Source of the DNA: Microbispora sp. H13382
GTDB lineage: Bacteria; Actinomycetota; Actinomycetes; Streptosporangiales; Streptosporangiaceae
NCBI RefSeq assembly: GCF_014161445.1
Contig: NZ_JABBXA010000012.1
Span: 1 to 64,000 of the forward strand
Length of the DNA stretch: 64,000 nucleotides
Reading direction: 5' to 3'
The notes under the pieces are model-generated. The model saw only the letters and a program-made list of their open reading frames with translations. It made no database searches and was not told the DNA's origin. Positions 9,276-17,524 of the stretch are shown here, one piece after another. Every line of letters starts with the position of its first letter. Position 1 is the stretch's first letter. The position numbers were made by a program, and so were the translations under genes.

Positions 9276-10703
9276 GTCGTGGCCGAGCACCACGTGGCAG
9301 GCGAGCTGGAGCGCGAAGCGGGTCTGCGGGTCGGTCAGGTCGGCGTCGAGGGCCTCGGCGATACGCCTGATCCGGTGGGCCACCGCGTTGGGATGCAGGC
9401 TGAGCAGCTCGGCCGCCCGGGTCCGGGAGCCCCAGCAGTCCAGGTACGCCTTGAGGGTGGGCACGGCGTGCGCGCTGAGGGCCCCGAGGCGGTCCAGCGG
9501 GGCGAGCATGTCGCGGGCGGCGACCAGCGCGCTCTCGCTGCCGCCCAGCTCCGCGAGGATCGCCTGGACGCCGAGCCGGTCGAACCTGACGACCTGCCCG
9601 GCCGCGGCGCGGGCGGCGGCGGCGCGGGCCTGCGAGGCCGTACGGCGCAGCCCGTCGGGGCCCTCCTGGCAGGTGCCCACGCCCACGGCCATGCCCGTGA
9701 TCGGGGCGTCCGGGCCGCCCGGTGCCGTCTGCTCGTCGGTGGTGAGCACGACGAGCACGCCGTCCTGCCATCGGGTGACCAGCGGCGCCGCGGACAGGCC
9801 GGCCGCCCCGCCGGGGCCCGGCAGGCGCGGCAGGATCGTGGCGGCCGTCCTGCGTATCTCGCGCAGCACGGGATCGGCCGCCCCGGCGCTCCCGGAACCC
9901 CGGACGGCGTCGGGAGCCGGATCCGCGGCGGGGTCGCGCAGGAAGACCGCGACGTGCCAGCCGTCCACGGGCACGCCCTCGTGGCGGGCGCGGCGGGCGG
10001 CGGCCCGGGTGTCCTTGGCGCCGAGCAGGGCCAGCAGCGCGCGTTCGCGGGCCGCCTCCGCCTCCCGCGCGGCCGCCCGCACCCGGCCGAGCGTGGTCGC
10101 GACGACCTGGGCGACGATCGCCGCCGCCGGGTCCTCGCCGTCCCAGCACACGTAGCCGTCCGGCCGCCCGCCGACCCGGATCACGGTCGCGTTGGCCGCC
10201 GGGTCGGCCAGGTCGGCGACCGCGTACGCGACCCCGACGGAGGCGGACGCCGCGCGCAGGATGTCGTCCTCGCCCGCGCCCTCCATCGCGCCGAGCCCGT
10301 CGATCGCCTCCCTCGTACGGCGCAGCAGCAGCCCGGGGTCGGCGCGTACGGCCGCGCTGAGGCCGAGCACGGCGTCCGACAGCGAGTGGTCGGAGGCGCC
10401 GGCGAGCAGGGCGACCCCCTCCCGCCTGGCCAGCTCCACGATCTCGGGCGTCGTGCCGGCCGGGCCGGGCAGCACGAGCCCGGCCAGGCGGCCGCGCCCG
10501 GCCAGGCGCAGCGCGTCGAGCACGTCGCACGACCGCATGGCGTGGCGGGACAGGATCGCCAGCGCGCCGGGGGCGGCCGAGGCCAACTCGCGCATCTCGT
10601 CGACGAGGACGACGCTGTCGACCTCGCGGGCGTCCCACGGGCCGGCGATGAGCGTCAGCCTGCGACCGGCGGGCGTCCTGAGCAGGTCACTGACGCGGCG
10701 CAT
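9237..10703 (-). CDS. PucR/CdaR-family transcriptional regulator (first copy)
   Basis: Regulator of 488 aa. The C-terminus carries the PucR-type helix-turn-helix (TRAAELLSLHPNAVAHRIRR) typical of regulators of purine, amino acid and sugar-acid use. The N-terminal half resembles the PucR ligand-sensing region (a purine catabolism regulator-like domain around SVVLVDEMRELASAAPGALA), followed by a GGDEF-like middle part. ATG 10703 has GAGG six bases upstream and overlaps the end of the ATPase gene by 17 bases, so it is the last gene of the transporter operon. It is the obvious candidate to bind the paired palindromes in this region, but the second PucR at 20.1-21.6 kb is an equal candidate. Confidence 0.88.
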   Translation of the reverse strand: MRRVSDLLRTPAGRRLTLIAGPWDAREVDSVVLVDEMRELASAAPGALAILSRHAMRSCDVLDALRLAGRGRLAGLVLPGPAGTTPEIVELARREGVALLAGASDHSLSDAVLGLSAAVRADPGLLLRRTREAIDGLGAMEGAGEDDILRAASASVGVAYAVADLADPAANATVIRVGGRPDGYVCWDGEDPAAAIVAQVVATTLGRVRAAAREAEAARERALLALLGAKDTRAAARRARHEGVPVDGWHVAVFLRDPAADPAPDAVRGSGSAGAADPVLREIRRTAATILPRLPGPGGAAGLSAAPLVTRWQDGVLVVLTTDEQTAPGGPDAPITGMAVGVGTCQEGPDGLRRTASQARAAAARAAAGQVVRFDRLGVQAILAELGGSESALVAARDMLAPLDRLGALSAHAVPTLKAYLDCWGSRTRAAELLSLHPNAVAHRIRRIAEALDADLTDPQTRFALQLACHVVLGHDCLPGTTTPLSSL

Positions 10704-11643
10704 CGCGATCCTCACGGGACACGTGGCCCAGCACCTCCTCCGCGCGGTGGCAGGCCACCCCGCGCCCCTCGACCTCGCGCGCCAGCGGCGCCTCGTCCCG
10801 GCAGCGGTCCACGGCGAGGGGGCAGGGCACCCGGAACGGGCAGCCGGACGTGGCCGGCGCCGCCTCGGTCCGCCCGGTCGGGCGCGGGGGCTCGCCGCCC
10901 AGGCGTGGCACCGCGTCGCGCAGCGCCCGGGTGTAGGGATGGGCCGGCCGGGTGAGCAGTTCCCGGGTCGGGCCCGACTCGACGACCCGCCCGGCGAACA
11001 GCACCGACGACGTACGGCACAGCCGCCCGACGACGCCGAGGTTGTGCGTGATGAGCAGGTAGCCGAGCCCGTGTTCGGCGGCCAGCCGCTCCAGCAGGTC
11101 GAGGATCCTGGCCTGCACGGTGACGTCGAGCGCGCTCGTGGGCTCGTCGAGCACCAGCAGCCGCGGCTCCACGGCCAGCGCGCGGGCGACGGCCACCCGC
11201 TGCCGCTGGCCGCCGGACATCTCGTGGGGCCTGCGGGCGGCGAGCGCGGGGTCGAGCCCCACGTCGGCGAGGAGCGCGTCCACCCGGTCCCGCCGCTCGG
11301 CCCTCGACATGCGGTGGTGGGTGGTCAGCGCCTCGGTGATCGACGCTCCGGCCGTCATGCGGGGGTCGAGCGCCTCGCTGCCGTCCTGGAAGACCGGCTG
11401 CACGGCCCGGCGGAACTCCGCCCGGCCCGTCCTGCCGAGTCCGGCGAGGTCGCGCGAGCCGTACCGGACGACGCCGGAGCGCGGGCGCACGAGGCCGAGC
11501 AGGGCGCGGGCGAGCGTCGTCTTGCCCGAGCCGCTCTCCCCGATCAGGCCCACCCCGCCCTCGTCGACGGTGAGGCTCACGTCGTGGACCACGGCCGTCG
11601 TGCCGTAGGCGAGGGTGACCTTCTCGGCGGCGAGCAGCGTCAT
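10687..11643 (-). CDS. Dipeptide/oligopeptide-type ABC transporter ATPase (DppF-like)
   Basis: Cytoplasmic ATPase subunit of 318 aa. It has Walker A (GESGSGKTT), the Q-loop (QPVFQD), the signature (MSGGQRQRVAVARAL), Walker B (LLVLDEPTSALD) and the H-loop (LITHNLGV). The C-terminal oligopeptide-transporter extension holds Cys residues (GCPFRVPCPLAVDRC, VACH) that match the oligo_HPY iron-sulfur-like tail of DppD/DppF. It starts with ATG 11643 after GGGGAGGACCT and overlaps the upstream ATPase by four bases. It should act with the second ATPase and the two permeases to import the ligand of the neighbouring binding protein. Confidence 0.93.
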   Translation of the reverse strand: MTLLAAEKVTLAYGTTAVVHDVSLTVDEGGVGLIGESGSGKTTLARALLGLVRPRSGVVRYGSRDLAGLGRTGRAEFRRAVQPVFQDGSEALDPRMTAGASITEALTTHHRMSRAERRDRVDALLADVGLDPALAARRPHEMSGGQRQRVAVARALAVEPRLLVLDEPTSALDVTVQARILDLLERLAAEHGLGYLLITHNLGVVGRLCRTSSVLFAGRVVESGPTRELLTRPAHPYTRALRDAVPRLGGEPPRPTGRTEAAPATSGCPFRVPCPLAVDRCRDEAPLAREVEGRGVACHRAEEVLGHVSREDRDAPRQ

Positions 11644-12458
11644 AGGTCCTCCCCGGCTTCGGGTAGTGCGGGCCCGACTTCCGGTAGTGCGGGCCCGGCT
11701 TCCGGTAGTTCGGGCACTGCGGCGATCAGCTCACGGGTATAGGGGTCGCGCGGCCGCGCGAACACCTCGGCGGCGGGCCCGCTCTCCACCACGGTCCCGT
11801 CGCGCATCACCACGACCCGGTCGGCGATCGTGGAGACCAGCGCGAGGTCGTGGGAGACCAGGAGCACGGCGAGCCCGCGCTCGTCGCGCAGCCGGCGCAG
11901 CACCGCGACCACCTCGGCCTGCACGGTCACGTCGAGCGCGCTGGTCGGCTCGTCGGCCAGCACGACCTGCGCGCCGAGCGCGAGGGCCAGCGCGATGGCG
12001 AACCGCTGGGCCTGGCCGCCGGACACCTGGTGGGGGTGGCGGCGCAGGATCTCCGGGTCGAGCAGCACCGCGCGCACCGCCTCCTCGGCCCGCTCGCGCG
12101 CGTCCGCGCCCTTGACGCCGTGGCGGGCGAGCGCGCGGCGCATGAGCGTGCCCAGGCGCATGGTGGGGTTGAGCGCGGCCTGCGGGCTCTGCATGACCAG
12201 GGCCGCCCGCGAGCCGCGGATCTCACGCAGCCGGGCGGGGCTCGCCGTGAGCACGTCCACGTCGCCGACGGTGATCCGGCCCGAGACGTCCGCGCCCTGG
12301 GTGAGGCCGAGGGTGGCGAGCAGGGTCGTGGTCTTGCCCGACCCGCTCTCCCCGACGATCGCCACGCACTCCCCGGCGCAGACGTCGAGCTCGGGGACCG
12401 ACGCGATCACCCGGTCGCCGATCCTGACGGCCAGGTCCCTGACGCTCAGCAGGGTCAT
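11640..12458 (-). CDS. Dipeptide/oligopeptide-type ABC transporter ATPase (DppD-like)
   Basis: ATPase subunit of 272 aa with Walker A (GESGSGKTT), Q-loop (LVMQSPQAALNP), signature (VSGGQAQRFAIALAL), Walker B (VVLADEPTSALD) and H-loop (LLVSHDLAL). It lacks the long Cys-containing tail of usual DppD proteins. Instead it ends in an imperfect threefold repeat of LPEAGPA encoded by a 21-bp tandem repeat, so the C-terminus appears remodelled. Its start overlaps the stop of the permease upstream by four bases. The open frame extends far beyond the ATG at 12458, but that part is the permease gene read in another frame. Confidence 0.92.
   Translation of the reverse strand: MTLLSVRDLAVRIGDRVIASVPELDVCAGECVAIVGESGSGKTTTLLATLGLTQGADVSGRITVGDVDVLTASPARLREIRGSRAALVMQSPQAALNPTMRLGTLMRRALARHGVKGADARERAEEAVRAVLLDPEILRRHPHQVSGGQAQRFAIALALALGAQVVLADEPTSALDVTVQAEVVAVLRRLRDERGLAVLLVSHDLALVSTIADRVVVMRDGTVVESGPAAEVFARPRDPYTRELIAAVPELPEAGPALPEVGPALPEAGEDL
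11655..11717. repeat. Three 21-bp tandem repeats at the 3' end of the DppD-like gene
   Basis: Units at 11655-11675, 11676-11696 and 11697-11717 share the core TTCSGGTAGTKCGGGC. They encode repeated LPE(A/V)GPA residues just before the stop. The in-frame length means unit loss or gain would not break the gene. Confidence 0.8.
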
Positions 12459-13312
12459 CGCGCCAGCCTCGCCCTCAGCCCCTCGCCGAGCACGTTGAAC
12501 GCGAACGCGGTGACCAGGATGGCGAGGCCGGGGAAGGTCACCACCCACCAGTCGGTGGTGAACAGCGTCTGCCCCTGCTGGACCATCAGGCCCCACTCCG
12601 GCGTCGGCTCGTGGGCGCCGAGCCCCAGGTACGACAGCGCGGCGGCGGTGAGGATGACCCCGCCGCCGTCCAGCGACAACTGGACCAGCACCGGCGTGAG
12701 CGAGTTCGGCAGCACGTGCCGCAGCACGATGAGCGGGGCGGGCACGCCGAGGCAGCGCGCGGAGTCGACGAAGCCCCGGGTGGCCACGGACGCGGCGACC
12801 GACGCCGTGAGCCGGGCGTACCACGGCCACCAGGTGACCGCGATCGCCACGATCACGGTGGTCACGCTGGGCTGCAGCACCACGGCGAGCGCCAGCGACA
12901 GCAGCAGCGCGGGGAAGGCGAGGAAGACGTCGGTCACCCGCATGATCACGTCGCGGGCCCAGCCGCCGGCGTACCCGGCGACGACGCCGAGCACGACACC
13001 GGCCACTCCGGAGACGGCCAGCACCGCGACGGCGATCAGCAGCGAGGTGCGGGCGCCGAACAGGACCCGGCTGAGCACGTCGCGGCCGACCTGGTCGGTG
13101 CCGAACCAGTGGGCGCCGCTCGGCGGCAGCAACGCCTCCAGGGGATGCGTGGCCGAGCCGCCGTCCTCCGGATAGGGGGCGATCCACGGCGCGAGCAGCG
13201 CCGCCAGCACGACGACCGCCAGCAGCACGGCCCCCGCCACCGCGAGGCGGTCCACGCCCGCCAGGCGCCGCAGGGGCGTACGGCGGAGCGCGGGCAGGGC
13301 CGGTGTGGTCAT
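12455..13312 (-). CDS. ABC transporter permease (DppC-like)
   Basis: Inner-membrane permease of 285 aa, family BPD_transp_1 with an OppC-type N-terminal segment (VLLAVVVLAALLAPWIAPY). It shows HWFGTDQVGRDVLSRVLFGA, the hallmark of OppC/DppC proteins, and the cytoplasmic EAA-type loop (SARCLGVPAPLIVLRHVLPN) that contacts the ATPases. About six membrane segments are predicted. ATG 13312 overlaps the dppB-like stop by four bases, and its own stop overlaps the next gene by four bases. Translation across the whole transport operon is therefore coupled. Confidence 0.93.
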   Translation of the reverse strand: MTTPALPALRRTPLRRLAGVDRLAVAGAVLLAVVVLAALLAPWIAPYPEDGGSATHPLEALLPPSGAHWFGTDQVGRDVLSRVLFGARTSLLIAVAVLAVSGVAGVVLGVVAGYAGGWARDVIMRVTDVFLAFPALLLSLALAVVLQPSVTTVIVAIAVTWWPWYARLTASVAASVATRGFVDSARCLGVPAPLIVLRHVLPNSLTPVLVQLSLDGGGVILTAAALSYLGLGAHEPTPEWGLMVQQGQTLFTTDWWVVTFPGLAILVTAFAFNVLGEGLRARLAR

Positions 13313-14325
13313 CGGGCCCTCACCCTCGGGTCGACCACGCCCTGGAGGAGGTCCACGGCGAGGTTGGCCACGACGTACAGCACGGCGACCAGCAGCGTCA
13401 CCCCGGCGATGGCGGGCGTGTCGAGCGAGCGGATCGAGTCGGCGGCGTACCGCCCGAGGCCCGGCCAGTTGAACACGGCCTCCACGAGGAAGCCGTTCAC
13501 GATCGAGTACGCGAAGACGAGCGCGATCAGCGACAGGACCGGGTTCAGCGCGGGCCGCAGGGCGAACCGGGTGAGCACCGCGGTCTCGCCGAAGCCGAGC
13601 GCGCGCTCCAGCCGGGCGTGGTCGCGCGACGACTCCTCGATGAGGGCGGCCCTGGTCATCTGGGCCACGACCCCGGCCGGGTACGCCGCGATCACCAGCG
13701 CGGGCAGCACCAGATGCGACAGCGTGCTCGTGAGGATCGGCCAGTTGCCGGTGATCAACGCGTCCACGGCGGTGATGTTGGTGTAGAGGTGCAGGGGGCT
13801 GGTCCGGTCGAGCGACGCGTCGTACTCCCCGGCGACGGGGAACCAGCCGAGCCCGCTGGCGAAGACCGTCTGCAGGGCCAGCGCCAGCCAGAACACCGGC
13901 ACCGACACGGCCAGCATCGACGACAGCCGCACCGACAGGTCGGGCAGGCGGCCCTTGTAGCGCGCGGCGGCGATCCCCAGCGGGATGCCCGCGACCAGCG
14001 CGATGATCAGCGCGGCGCCCACGAGTTCCAGTGAGGCCGGGAACGCCTGGAAGAGGTCGTCGCGCACCGGCTGCCGGGTGTGCAGGCTGGTCCCCCAGTC
14101 GCCGCCCAGCAGGTCGCGCACGTAGTTCCACAGCTGGACCGGCAGCGGGTCGTCCAGGCCGAACCGCCGCCTGGCCTCGGCCAGCTCGGCCGCCGTCGCC
14201 TTCGGCCCGGCGTACGCCACGGCCGGGTCGCCGGGCACCAGGCGCATGACGGCGAAGGTGAGGACGATCACGCCGGCCACGACCAGGACGGCCTGGCCGA
14301 GCCGGCGGATCAGGTACCCCGGCAT
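13309..14325 (-). CDS. ABC transporter permease (DppB-like)
   Basis: Inner-membrane permease of 338 aa. The N-terminus (MPGYLIRRLGQAVLVVAGVI, then LTFAVMRLVPGDPA) is the standard DppB/OppB start. The periplasmic region shows RRRFGLDDPLPVQLWNYV and GDWGTSL, and the EAA loop is HARLERALGFGETAVLTRFA. Six membrane segments can be counted. It begins two bases after the stop of the solute-binding gene, so the operon order is binding protein, permease B, permease C, ATPase D, ATPase F. Confidence 0.93.
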   Translation of the reverse strand: MPGYLIRRLGQAVLVVAGVIVLTFAVMRLVPGDPAVAYAGPKATAAELAEARRRFGLDDPLPVQLWNYVRDLLGGDWGTSLHTRQPVRDDLFQAFPASLELVGAALIIALVAGIPLGIAAARYKGRLPDLSVRLSSMLAVSVPVFWLALALQTVFASGLGWFPVAGEYDASLDRTSPLHLYTNITAVDALITGNWPILTSTLSHLVLPALVIAAYPAGVVAQMTRAALIEESSRDHARLERALGFGETAVLTRFALRPALNPVLSLIALVFAYSIVNGFLVEAVFNWPGLGRYAADSIRSLDTPAIAGVTLLVAVLYVVANLAVDLLQGVVDPRVRAR

Positions 14326-14327
14326 GG

Positions 14328-15959
14328 TCAGGCGCCGGGCTTCAGGTCGTAGACGAAGACCACGTTGGGGTAGGCCGGGTTGTCCACGTAACCCTGGACC
14401 GTCTTGGCGAAGGCCCGCTGGTAGTTCTGCACGTACGGCACCGCCACCGCGGCCTTCTCACTGATGATCGTGTTCTGCAGGCCGGCGTACGCCTTCTCCG
14501 CGCCCGCCTGGTCGGTCGCGGTCAGCGCGGGCAGCTCGTCGATCTGCTTGTCGACGGCCTCGTCCTTCAGGTAGGAGAGGTTGAACTGCACGTCCTTCTC
14601 ACCGTGGAAGACGTTGACGAACCACGAGTAGGCGTCGGCGTAGTCGGGGAACCAGTACATGACGAAGATGTCCTGCCGCTTGGACGGGTCCTTCGCCTTG
14701 CCCTGGTCCCACTGCGTGCTCCACTGCAGCGGCTTGGCCGACAGCTTGACGCCGAGCTTGTCGAGCGCCGAGGAGAGCAGCGTGACCAGCAGTTCCTGGT
14801 CGGCGTCGCCCTGGGCGTAGGTCAGCGTCAGTTCGAGCCGCTTGCCGCCGGGGCCGTAGCCGGCCTCCTTGAGCAGCGCCTCGGCGCCGGCGAGGTCCTG
14901 CTTGGGGGTCATGCCGGGGGTGGCGCCGAGCAGGCCCTCGGGGACCAGCCCGCTGGCCGCCACGCCCGAGCCCTTCAGCGCCGCCACGAGGCCGTCGTAG
15001 TCGATGGCCTTCTGCACGGCCTGGCGCAGCTTCACGTCCTTGAGCGGGCCGTCGGCGGTGTTGAGCAGCACGAGCAGGTTCTGGAACGACGGCGTCTGCG
15101 AGGTCTGCACCGTGTCCGTGCCGCCCGCCTGGCCGAACAGCTGCGCGTTGAGCCGCTGGACGAACGTCACCTCGCCGCGCTGCAGGAGCTGCCAGGCGGT
15201 GGTCAGCTCGGGCGTGACCCGGAAGGCGACCTTCTTGTAGTGCGGGCCGTTCCAGCCGCCCCAGTAGCCGTCGAACGCCGTGAGCGTGAGCTCGGTCTCC
15301 TTGCCCTTCTGCCAGCTTTCGATGGTGTACGGCCCGGAGCCCGCGTCGTGTCCCTCGCCGAACCACTTCTTCAGGTCGCCCGAGGCGGCCGTGGTGTCGT
15401 AGATGTACGACGCGTAACCGGCCGAGGAGATCAGGTCGAGCGGAGCGGGGTACTTGAGCGTGAACTCCAGCGTCGTGGCGTCCTTGGCCTCGATCTTGTC
15501 GACCGCGCCCCAGATGTAGGCCGCTCCCTGGCCCTCCTTCATCGTGCGCTCGATCGCGGCCTTGGCCGCGGCGGCGTCCACCGGCTTGCCGGTGTGGAAC
15601 TTCGCGCCCTCGCGCAGCGTGAACGTCCACTTCTTGCCGTCGGGCGAGGATGTCCACGAGGAGGCCAGCCGGGGCTCGGTCTTCTTCGTCTGCGGGTTGT
15701 AGCGGGTCAGCGACTCGTAGATGTTCTGCATCGCGATGATCTCGTTGGAATACGAGCTCGCGGGGTCCCAGTCGGTGACGACGTCCAGGTTGGGGACGTA
15801 CACGAACGTGCTGTCGGCCGCGCCTCCGGCCGGAGCCGTCGTCGAGCCCGGCTGAGGGGAGTCTTCCGCGCCGCGGACCTTCCCGCCCGCGCAGGCCGCG
15901 GCGGTGAGGGTCACGGCGGCCACGGCTCCCGCGGCGAGAAGACGCTTGTGCCAGCGCAT
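14328..15959 (-). CDS. ABC transporter substrate-binding lipoprotein (family 5), operon copy
   Basis: Lipoprotein receptor of 543 aa, DppA/OppA family. The signal peptide ends in TLTAAACAGG with Cys23 as lipid anchor, followed by a Gly/Pro/Ser linker. Key motifs are STFVYVPNLDVVTDWDPASS, RLASSWTSSPDGKKWTFTL, GSGPYTIESW and RQDIFVMYWFPDYADAY. It lies directly upstream of the permeases, so it should determine what the transporter carries. The Asp-rich STFVY...DWDPASS region is shared with the orphan receptor at 1.3-2.9 kb, so both probably bind the same or related ligands. Neighbours suggest a hydantoin, lactam or modified peptide rather than plain dipeptides, but this is inference. Confidence 0.92.
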   Translation of the reverse strand: MRWHKRLLAAGAVAAVTLTAAACAGGKVRGAEDSPQPGSTTAPAGGAADSTFVYVPNLDVVTDWDPASSYSNEIIAMQNIYESLTRYNPQTKKTEPRLASSWTSSPDGKKWTFTLREGAKFHTGKPVDAAAAKAAIERTMKEGQGAAYIWGAVDKIEAKDATTLEFTLKYPAPLDLISSAGYASYIYDTTAASGDLKKWFGEGHDAGSGPYTIESWQKGKETELTLTAFDGYWGGWNGPHYKKVAFRVTPELTTAWQLLQRGEVTFVQRLNAQLFGQAGGTDTVQTSQTPSFQNLLVLLNTADGPLKDVKLRQAVQKAIDYDGLVAALKGSGVAASGLVPEGLLGATPGMTPKQDLAGAEALLKEAGYGPGGKRLELTLTYAQGDADQELLVTLLSSALDKLGVKLSAKPLQWSTQWDQGKAKDPSKRQDIFVMYWFPDYADAYSWFVNVFHGEKDVQFNLSYLKDEAVDKQIDELPALTATDQAGAEKAYAGLQNTIISEKAAVAVPYVQNYQRAFAKTVQGYVDNPAYPNVVFVYDLKPGA

Positions 15960-15976
15960 GTGAGGGGGTTCCTTTC

Positions 15977-17524
15977 CTATCCGGCCTGCCGGGCGAGGGG
16001 GCCGGCGGCCTTGACGTGCAGGCGCACAGCGGGCTCAGGAAGGTAGCTGAGAGGGATCTCGCTGAGCTCGACGATCTGGACGGATGCGGGGTCGGCCCCG
16101 GCGGCGACGGCCCGCGCGGCCGCCTCCTCCTTGGCGTTGTCGATCAATGTAGCCCTGGAGCTCCCACCTCCAGAAGCGGAAACGATCGTTTCGAACCTGC
16201 CGCCGGCGAGCGCGATGGCCGCGCCCACCGCGTTCGCGACCTCCGCGTGCGCCGGGCGGATCACCTCACGCACCCCGGGCACCTCCGCGGCCAGCAGGAA
16301 CGCGCCGCCGCCGACCGCCACGAGTGGCCGGTCCACCCTGCCGAGCGTCACCCGGTCCACCGCGTCCGCCACCGCCTCGTCCGCTCGCCGTACGGCCCGG
16401 GCCAGCCGTTCGCGCCACTCCCCGGGCACCGGGTGGGTGCCGACGCCTCCCCGCCCGGCCGCCACGGCGGCGTCGGTCATCGTGGGGGTGGAGCCACCGA
16501 AGACGAGCGCCTCCGTGCCGATCCGGTAGCCGACCGAGCGCGGCTCGGCCCCGACGATCGTGCCGCCGCCGAGCGCGATGGACAGGATGTCGGGCATCCG
16601 GAAGTTGGTCGCGACCCCGCCGATCTCGACCGCCGCGGCCGACTCCCGGGGGAAGCCGCCCGCGAGCACGCCGAGGTCGGTGGAGGTGCCGCCGACGTCC
16701 GCCACGATCGCGTCCGTCACCCCCGACAGGTACGCCGCGCCGCGCAGCGAGTTGGCCGGCCCGGAGCCGATGGTCAGCACCGGGTAGCGGGCCGCGTAGT
16801 CGACGGCCATCAGCGTGCCGTCGTTCTGCGCGAAGTACGTCTCGACCTCCAGGCCCCTCGCCGCCAGGGCCTCGCGCAGCGCGGCGGTGACGTCGCGCGC
16901 CACGCCGTACAAGGCGGCGTTGAGGACGGTCGCGTTCTCGCGTTCGAGCAGGCCGAGCGAGCCGATCTCGTGGCTGAGGCTCACCGGCACGTCGCCGATC
17001 TCCGCGCGGATGACCTCGGCGACCCGGTTCTCCTGGTCGGCGCTCGCCGGACTGAAGACGCCGGTGACGGCGATCGCGTCGGCGGGCGTGGCGGCCACGA
17101 ACCTCCTGACCGCGTCCACGTCGAGAGGCGCGATCTCACGGCCGTCGACGAAGTATCCGCCGCGGACGATCGCGGTGCCCGCCGCCACGGTGTCACGCAG
17201 GTCGTCCGGCCACTCGCTCAGCGGCGGCACCGACGTGGTCGCCGGGGCGCCGAGGCGCAGCACGGCGACCCGGCCGAGCGCGCGCCGCTCCAGGATGGCG
17301 TTGGTCGCGTGGGTCGTGCCGAGCATGACCCGCTTCACGCGCTTTTCCAGGCCCGGCTCGGGCAGCTCGGCGAGGACCGCGTCGAGCGCCGCGCGCAGGC
17401 CCTCGGTCACGTCCGGGCTGGTGGGCCGCTTGGCGGCGGCCAGCACCCGGTCGTCGTCGTCCAGGACCACCGCGTCGGTGTTGGTGCCGCCCACGTCGAT
17501 GCCGACCCGCAACGCAAGGCTCAT
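15977..17524 (-). CDS. Hydantoinase/oxoprolinase family protein, short form (HyuA2)
   Basis: HyuA-type ATPase-fold protein of 515 aa. The N-terminal domain has VGIDVGGTNTDAVVLDDDD, and the second domain has ADVGGTSTDLGVLAGGFP and GGGTIVGAEPRSVGYRIG. It lacks the C-terminal domain of HyuA1 and has no HyuB partner. It belongs instead to the short subgroup found next to DUF917 genes, as here (four-base overlap). Its catalytic role could be a self-contained kinase-like ring opening or a partner activity for the DUF917 protein. ATG 17524 begins the conserved motif; the frame upstream is a shadow of the DUF917 gene. Confidence 0.9.
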   Translation of the reverse strand: MSLALRVGIDVGGTNTDAVVLDDDDRVLAAAKRPTSPDVTEGLRAALDAVLAELPEPGLEKRVKRVMLGTTHATNAILERRALGRVAVLRLGAPATTSVPPLSEWPDDLRDTVAAGTAIVRGGYFVDGREIAPLDVDAVRRFVAATPADAIAVTGVFSPASADQENRVAEVIRAEIGDVPVSLSHEIGSLGLLERENATVLNAALYGVARDVTAALREALAARGLEVETYFAQNDGTLMAVDYAARYPVLTIGSGPANSLRGAAYLSGVTDAIVADVGGTSTDLGVLAGGFPRESAAAVEIGGVATNFRMPDILSIALGGGTIVGAEPRSVGYRIGTEALVFGGSTPTMTDAAVAAGRGGVGTHPVPGEWRERLARAVRRADEAVADAVDRVTLGRVDRPLVAVGGGAFLLAAEVPGVREVIRPAHAEVANAVGAAIALAGGRFETIVSASGGGSSRATLIDNAKEEAAARAVAAGADPASVQIVELSEIPLSYLPEPAVRLHVKAAGPLARQAG

